Source: UBA3774 sp045600025 (GTDB lineage: Bacteria > Bacillota > Clostridia > Lachnospirales > Lachnospiraceae). From it: 64,000 nt of DNA. Of the stretch, positions 61,198 to 64,000 are shown one piece after another. The DNA lies in the NCBI GenBank assembly GCA_045600025.1, contig JAZRXC010000037.1:1-64000 (forward strand). Direction: 5' to 3'. How positions within the stretch are numbered: the first letter of the stretch is position 1; the number at the start of each line of letters is the position of its first letter. The translations under genes and the position numbers were made by a program. The notes beneath the pieces were generated by a model, which was not told the DNA's origin, made no database searches, and saw nothing but the letters and a program-made list of their open reading frames with translations.

Positions 61198-62772
61198 ATG
61201 AACAAGTATTACATTACAACAGCAATTACATACACATCAGGAAAGCCCCATATCGGCAACTGCTATGAGATAGTACTTGCCGATGCAATCGCCCGTTTTC
61301 ACAGGGGACTTGGCGAGGATGTATTCTTTCAGACCGGAACCGATGAGCATGGCCAGAAGATAGAACTTAAGGCAAATGCCGCCGGCAAGACTCCGAAGGA
61401 TTATGTAGACGAAGTATCTGCAATCGTACGCGAGCAGTTTGATTTGCTCGGAGTAAAATATGACAAATTCATCAGAACAACGGATGACGATCACGTAAAG
61501 CAAGTTCAGAAGATGTTCAAAAAATTCTATGATCAGGGAGATATCTACAAGGGATATTACGAAGGTCTCTACTGTACGGAGTGCGAAGCCTTCTTTACAG
61601 AATCACAGCTTGTTGACGGCAAATGCCCTGACTGCGGACGAGAGGTACATCCCGCCCGCGAGGAAGCATATTTCTTCAAGATGAGCAAATATGCCGACAA
61701 GCTTATTGAGCACATTGAGAATCATCCTGAATTCATCCAGCCGGTATCACGTAAGAACGAGATGATGAACAACTTCTTAAAGCCCGGTCTTCAGGATCTG
61801 TGCGTATCAAGAACAACATTTACCTGGGGTATCCCGGTTGCATTTGATGAGAAGCATGTAACTTACGTATGGCTTGACGCACTGTCAAACTATATAACCG
61901 GAATCGGTTACGATGTAGACGGCAACAGCACAGAGCAGTACAAGAAGCTCTGGCCGGCAGACCTTCATCTTATCGGAAAAGACATCATTCGCTTCCATAC
62001 GATTTACTGGCCGATATTCCTGATGGCACTCGGCGAGCCGCTTCCCAAGCAGGTATTCGGACACCCGTGGCTCCTTCAGGACGGCAACAAGATGAGTAAA
62101 TCAAGAGGTAACGTAATCTATGCGGATGAGCTTGTAAAAATCTTCGGTGTTGATGCTGTGCGTTACTTCGTAATGCATGAGATGCCATATGACAATGACG
62201 GAATCATCACCTGGGAGCTCGTAGTAGAGCGTCTCAACTCCGATCTTGCAAATACTCTCGGTAATCTTGTAAATCGTACAATTGCTATGACCAACAAATA
62301 CTTCGGCGGAATCGTAAAGCGCACCGGAGAACATGATGGTCAGGAAGCTATAGATTCAGAACTTGCAGCAACTTGTGCAGAATCCGTAGCGGCAGTTAAG
62401 AAAGATATGGAAGAGCTCCGTGTGGCAGACGCACTTACCGATATATTTGCAATATTCAAGCGCGCAAATAAATACATCGACGAGACTATGCCCTGGGCAC
62501 TTGCCAAAGATGAAGCAAAAGCAGCGCGCCTTCAGGAGGTTCTCTGCAATCTTATTGACAGCATAATGGCAGGCGCAAGCTTACTTGCTCCGTTCCTCCC
62601 CGAGACTGCAGAAAAGATTGCAAAGCAGCTTTCCTGCGAACTCGTGCCTATTAAGGACCTTACAGGAAGCATTGGATACCAAGGCGGCGTAGCCGTAACG
62701 GATGCTCCCGAAATTCTCTTTGCAAGACTTAAAGAGGAGGACGTGCTTAAGGCTGTAGAAGAGCTGCACTAA
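61198..62772 (+). CDS. metG: Methionyl-tRNA synthetase
   Basis: A 524-residue class I synthetase that charges tRNA-Met. Class motifs: HIGH-type PHIGNCYEI after TSGK, the zinc knuckle CTECEAFFTESQLVDGKCPDC, the active-site WLDALSNYI, KMSKSRGNVIY and an anticodon-binding helical part beginning near LNSDLANTLGNLVNRT. The C-terminal tRNA-binding (Arc1p-like) domain of longer forms is absent, as in many Clostridia. ACTAAGGAGATAGAT precedes ATG. The synteny metG-tatD-rsmA is usual in Firmicutes. Confidence 0.97.
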   Translation: MNKYYITTAITYTSGKPHIGNCYEIVLADAIARFHRGLGEDVFFQTGTDEHGQKIELKANAAGKTPKDYVDEVSAIVREQFDLLGVKYDKFIRTTDDDHVKQVQKMFKKFYDQGDIYKGYYEGLYCTECEAFFTESQLVDGKCPDCGREVHPAREEAYFFKMSKYADKLIEHIENHPEFIQPVSRKNEMMNNFLKPGLQDLCVSRTTFTWGIPVAFDEKHVTYVWLDALSNYITGIGYDVDGNSTEQYKKLWPADLHLIGKDIIRFHTIYWPIFLMALGEPLPKQVFGHPWLLQDGNKMSKSRGNVIYADELVKIFGVDAVRYFVMHEMPYDNDGIITWELVVERLNSDLANTLGNLVNRTIAMTNKYFGGIVKRTGEHDGQEAIDSELAATCAESVAAVKKDMEELRVADALTDIFAIFKRANKYIDETMPWALAKDEAKAARLQEVLCNLIDSIMAGASLLAPFLPETAEKIAKQLSCELVPIKDLTGSIGYQGGVAVTDAPEILFARLKEEDVLKAVEELH

Positions 62773-62776
62773 ACTT

Positions 62777-63544
62777 ATGATATTTGATTCGCATGCACAT
62801 TATGATGATCCGGCATATGATGAAGACCGAGAAGAGCTTCTTGCAAGCTTTGAGAGTCTTGAAATAGGGCACCTTATCAATGTGGGCGCCAGCCGCGACA
62901 CCACTGAGATGAGCATAGCGATAGCTGAAAAATATCCTTTCATTCATGCGTCGGTCGGAATACATCCGAGCGAAGTCATGGAATACGAAAACGGCTATGC
63001 GGATATGGACTGGCTTCGCCAAAAAGCCTCAAATCCGCAGGTACGTGCAATAGGCGAGATTGGCCTTGACTATCACACAGACGATGTACCTCGCGAGATT
63101 CAGCAGAAATGGTTCCGCGCTCAGCTTGATATAGCGAAGGAGATGCATTTGCCCGTAATCGTTCACTCCCGCGATGCAGCGGAGGACACATATGAGATAC
63201 TGAGTGAATATGGTGATTCAATAACAGCTGTAGTTCACTGCTTCTCATATGGCCCTGAGATGGCAGAGCGGTTTTTAAAATTCGGATACTACATCGGACT
63301 TGGCGGCGTGCTTACTTATAAGAACGGACGCAAGCAAAAAGAAGTGATGGCAATGCTCCCGTTGGATAAGCTGCTGCTTGAAACCGATTGTCCGTACCTT
63401 TCTCCGGAAGGGCATAGAGGCGAGAGAAATTCATCTCTCAATCTGCCGATAGTTGTAGCCGAGATGGCACGTATCACGGGACTTACCTGTGAAGAAATAG
63501 AAGATATTACTTATAAAAACGCCGAAAGATTTTACTGCATATGA
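62777..63544 (+). CDS. tatD: TatD-family deoxyribonuclease
   Basis: A 255-residue metal-dependent hydrolase. IFDSHAHYDDPAYDEDREEL carries the HxH ligands; Glu in AIGEIGLDYH, His in PVIVHSRDA, His in VVHCFSY and Asp in LLETDCPYLSPEGHRG complete the site. TatD/YcfH enzymes have 3'-5' exonuclease activity on DNA or cleave D-amino-acid tRNA. It starts four bases after the metG stop with little ribosome site of its own, suggesting coupled translation, and overlaps rsmA by four bases. Confidence 0.93.
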   Translation: MIFDSHAHYDDPAYDEDREELLASFESLEIGHLINVGASRDTTEMSIAIAEKYPFIHASVGIHPSEVMEYENGYADMDWLRQKASNPQVRAIGEIGLDYHTDDVPREIQQKWFRAQLDIAKEMHLPVIVHSRDAAEDTYEILSEYGDSITAVVHCFSYGPEMAERFLKFGYYIGLGGVLTYKNGRKQKEVMAMLPLDKLLLETDCPYLSPEGHRGERNSSLNLPIVVAEMARITGLTCEEIEDITYKNAERFYCI

Positions 63545-64000
63545 AGCTGATTGATCCCAAAAAGACAATTGAAGTAATACAAAAAAATGATTTTTCATTT
63601 AAGAAAAGCTTCGGTCAGAACTTTCTGGTTGACAGTCACGTGCTTGATAAAATCATTGACGCGGCGGATATAACAGGTGAAGACTTTGTACTTGAAGTCG
63701 GCCCCGGAATCGGAACACTTACGGAGGCGCTGGCGGAAAAAGCGTGGAGAGTAGTTGCGGTCGAGATAGATCAAAGACTCATTCCGATACTTACCGAAAA
63801 TTTATCCGAGTACAAAAATGTCGAGATAGTTAATGGTGATATATTAAAGGTAGATATCAAAGAGATACTCAGGGAAAAGGCTGAAGGACATCCTGTAAAA
63901 GTGGTAGCCAACCTGCCGTACTATATCACCACTCCGATTATTATGGAGCTTCTGGAGCAGCATCTTGCTGTAAGCAGTATTACGGTTATGATCCAAAAGG
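63541..64000 (+). CDS. rsmA: 16S rRNA dimethyladenosine transferase (3' end outside window)
   Basis: The first 153 residues of RsmA (KsgA), cut off by the window end. KSFGQNFLVDSHVLDKII is the N-terminal signature, VLEVGPGIGTLTEALAE the SAM glycine loop, VAVEIDQRLIP motif II and KVVANLPYYITTPIIMELLE the catalytic NLPYYI motif. It dimethylates the two adenines near the 3' end of 16S rRNA during 30S assembly. Its ATG overlaps the tatD stop (ATGA). The RNase M5 gene often found between these two in Firmicutes is missing here. Confidence 0.95.
   Translation, partial: MKLIDPKKTIEVIQKNDFSFKKSFGQNFLVDSHVLDKIIDAADITGEDFVLEVGPGIGTLTEALAEKAWRVVAVEIDQRLIPILTENLSEYKNVEIVNGDILKVDIKEILREKAEGHPVKVVANLPYYITTPIIMELLEQHLAVSSITVMIQK

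Noticed and set aside
16..64000. tRNA or rRNA genes, T-box or other known riboswitches
   Set aside because: I looked between genes, including before metG, and saw no tRNA-like clover-leaf ends (GGTTCRA with CCA) and no conserved riboswitch core that I could support.

Overview
The window reads as a chromosomal segment of a low-to-moderate GC, anaerobic, fermentative Firmicute, most likely Lachnospiraceae or a close clostridial relative from gut or rumen. This is an inference from AGGAGG-type ribosome sites, an LplB/YtcP/lipoprotein sugar importer without its own ATPase, a UgpC/MsmX-type ATPase with a Lys/Arg-rich insert typical of that family, C-terminal CxxC repeats in a secreted protein, and the metG-tatD-rsmA order. 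There is no rRNA, tRNA, phage, transposase or CRISPR array that I can support.

Layout. 1-3100: small unrelated genes (acetyltransferase, HD hydrolase, a Fic-like protein without the catalytic His, a nitroreductase). 3110-31860: a large sugar-catabolic island. It holds a reverse-strand operon (ketose 3-epimerase, class II aldolase, rhamnulokinase), a forward operon of two large flavoproteins and a serine hydrolase, a reverse-strand kinase and ROK regulator, and a long forward operon: sugar ABC importer, five more flavoproteins, a YesL-like membrane protein, three NAD(P)-type dehydrogenases, an FGGY kinase, a VOC protein and a PfkB kinase. 31871-37740: assorted genes (ECF-like membrane protein, Ntn-hydrolase lipoprotein, cyclase, CstA-type transporter, HAD nucleotidase). 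37745-42620: an AraC-controlled operon of two TIM-barrel isomerases, a GntP permease and an RpiB-like isomerase. 42751-45405: an amino-acid-type ABC importer with two architectural oddities. 45405-45621: a GC-rich inverted-repeat element. 45838-58500: the shared-type sugar ATPase, three EamA exporters, a peptidase, an ADA-like deaminase, a very large secreted GDSL-type protein, an acyl-adenylating enzyme and a flavin reductase. 58582-64000: M29 aminopeptidase, a COG2509-type flavoprotein, then metG, tatD and the start of rsmA.

How the genes fit together. The island imports a sugar or glycoside (14033-17471, probably energised by a distant MsmX-like ATPase such as 45838-47028). It oxidises it in the cytoplasm with a set of seven related FAD enzymes, all sharing a D-x-H motif and an R-E-[ST]-R motif, interconverts products with Zn-, SDR- and mannitol-type dehydrogenases, and phosphorylates them with PfkB and FGGY kinases. 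The epimerase/aldolase/kinase operon would take a ketose to C3 pieces. There is no recognisable glycoside hydrolase, so glycoside cleavage by oxidation and elimination is a reasonable but untested idea; this is the best candidate here for an undescribed pathway.

The second candidate is the 42751-45357 transporter. Its binding protein looks circularly permuted (lobe 2 before lobe 1), and its ATPase carries a C-terminal domain resembling an RsbW-type GHKL ATPase with degenerate catalytic residues. Family assignments were made by reading motifs, without database searches.
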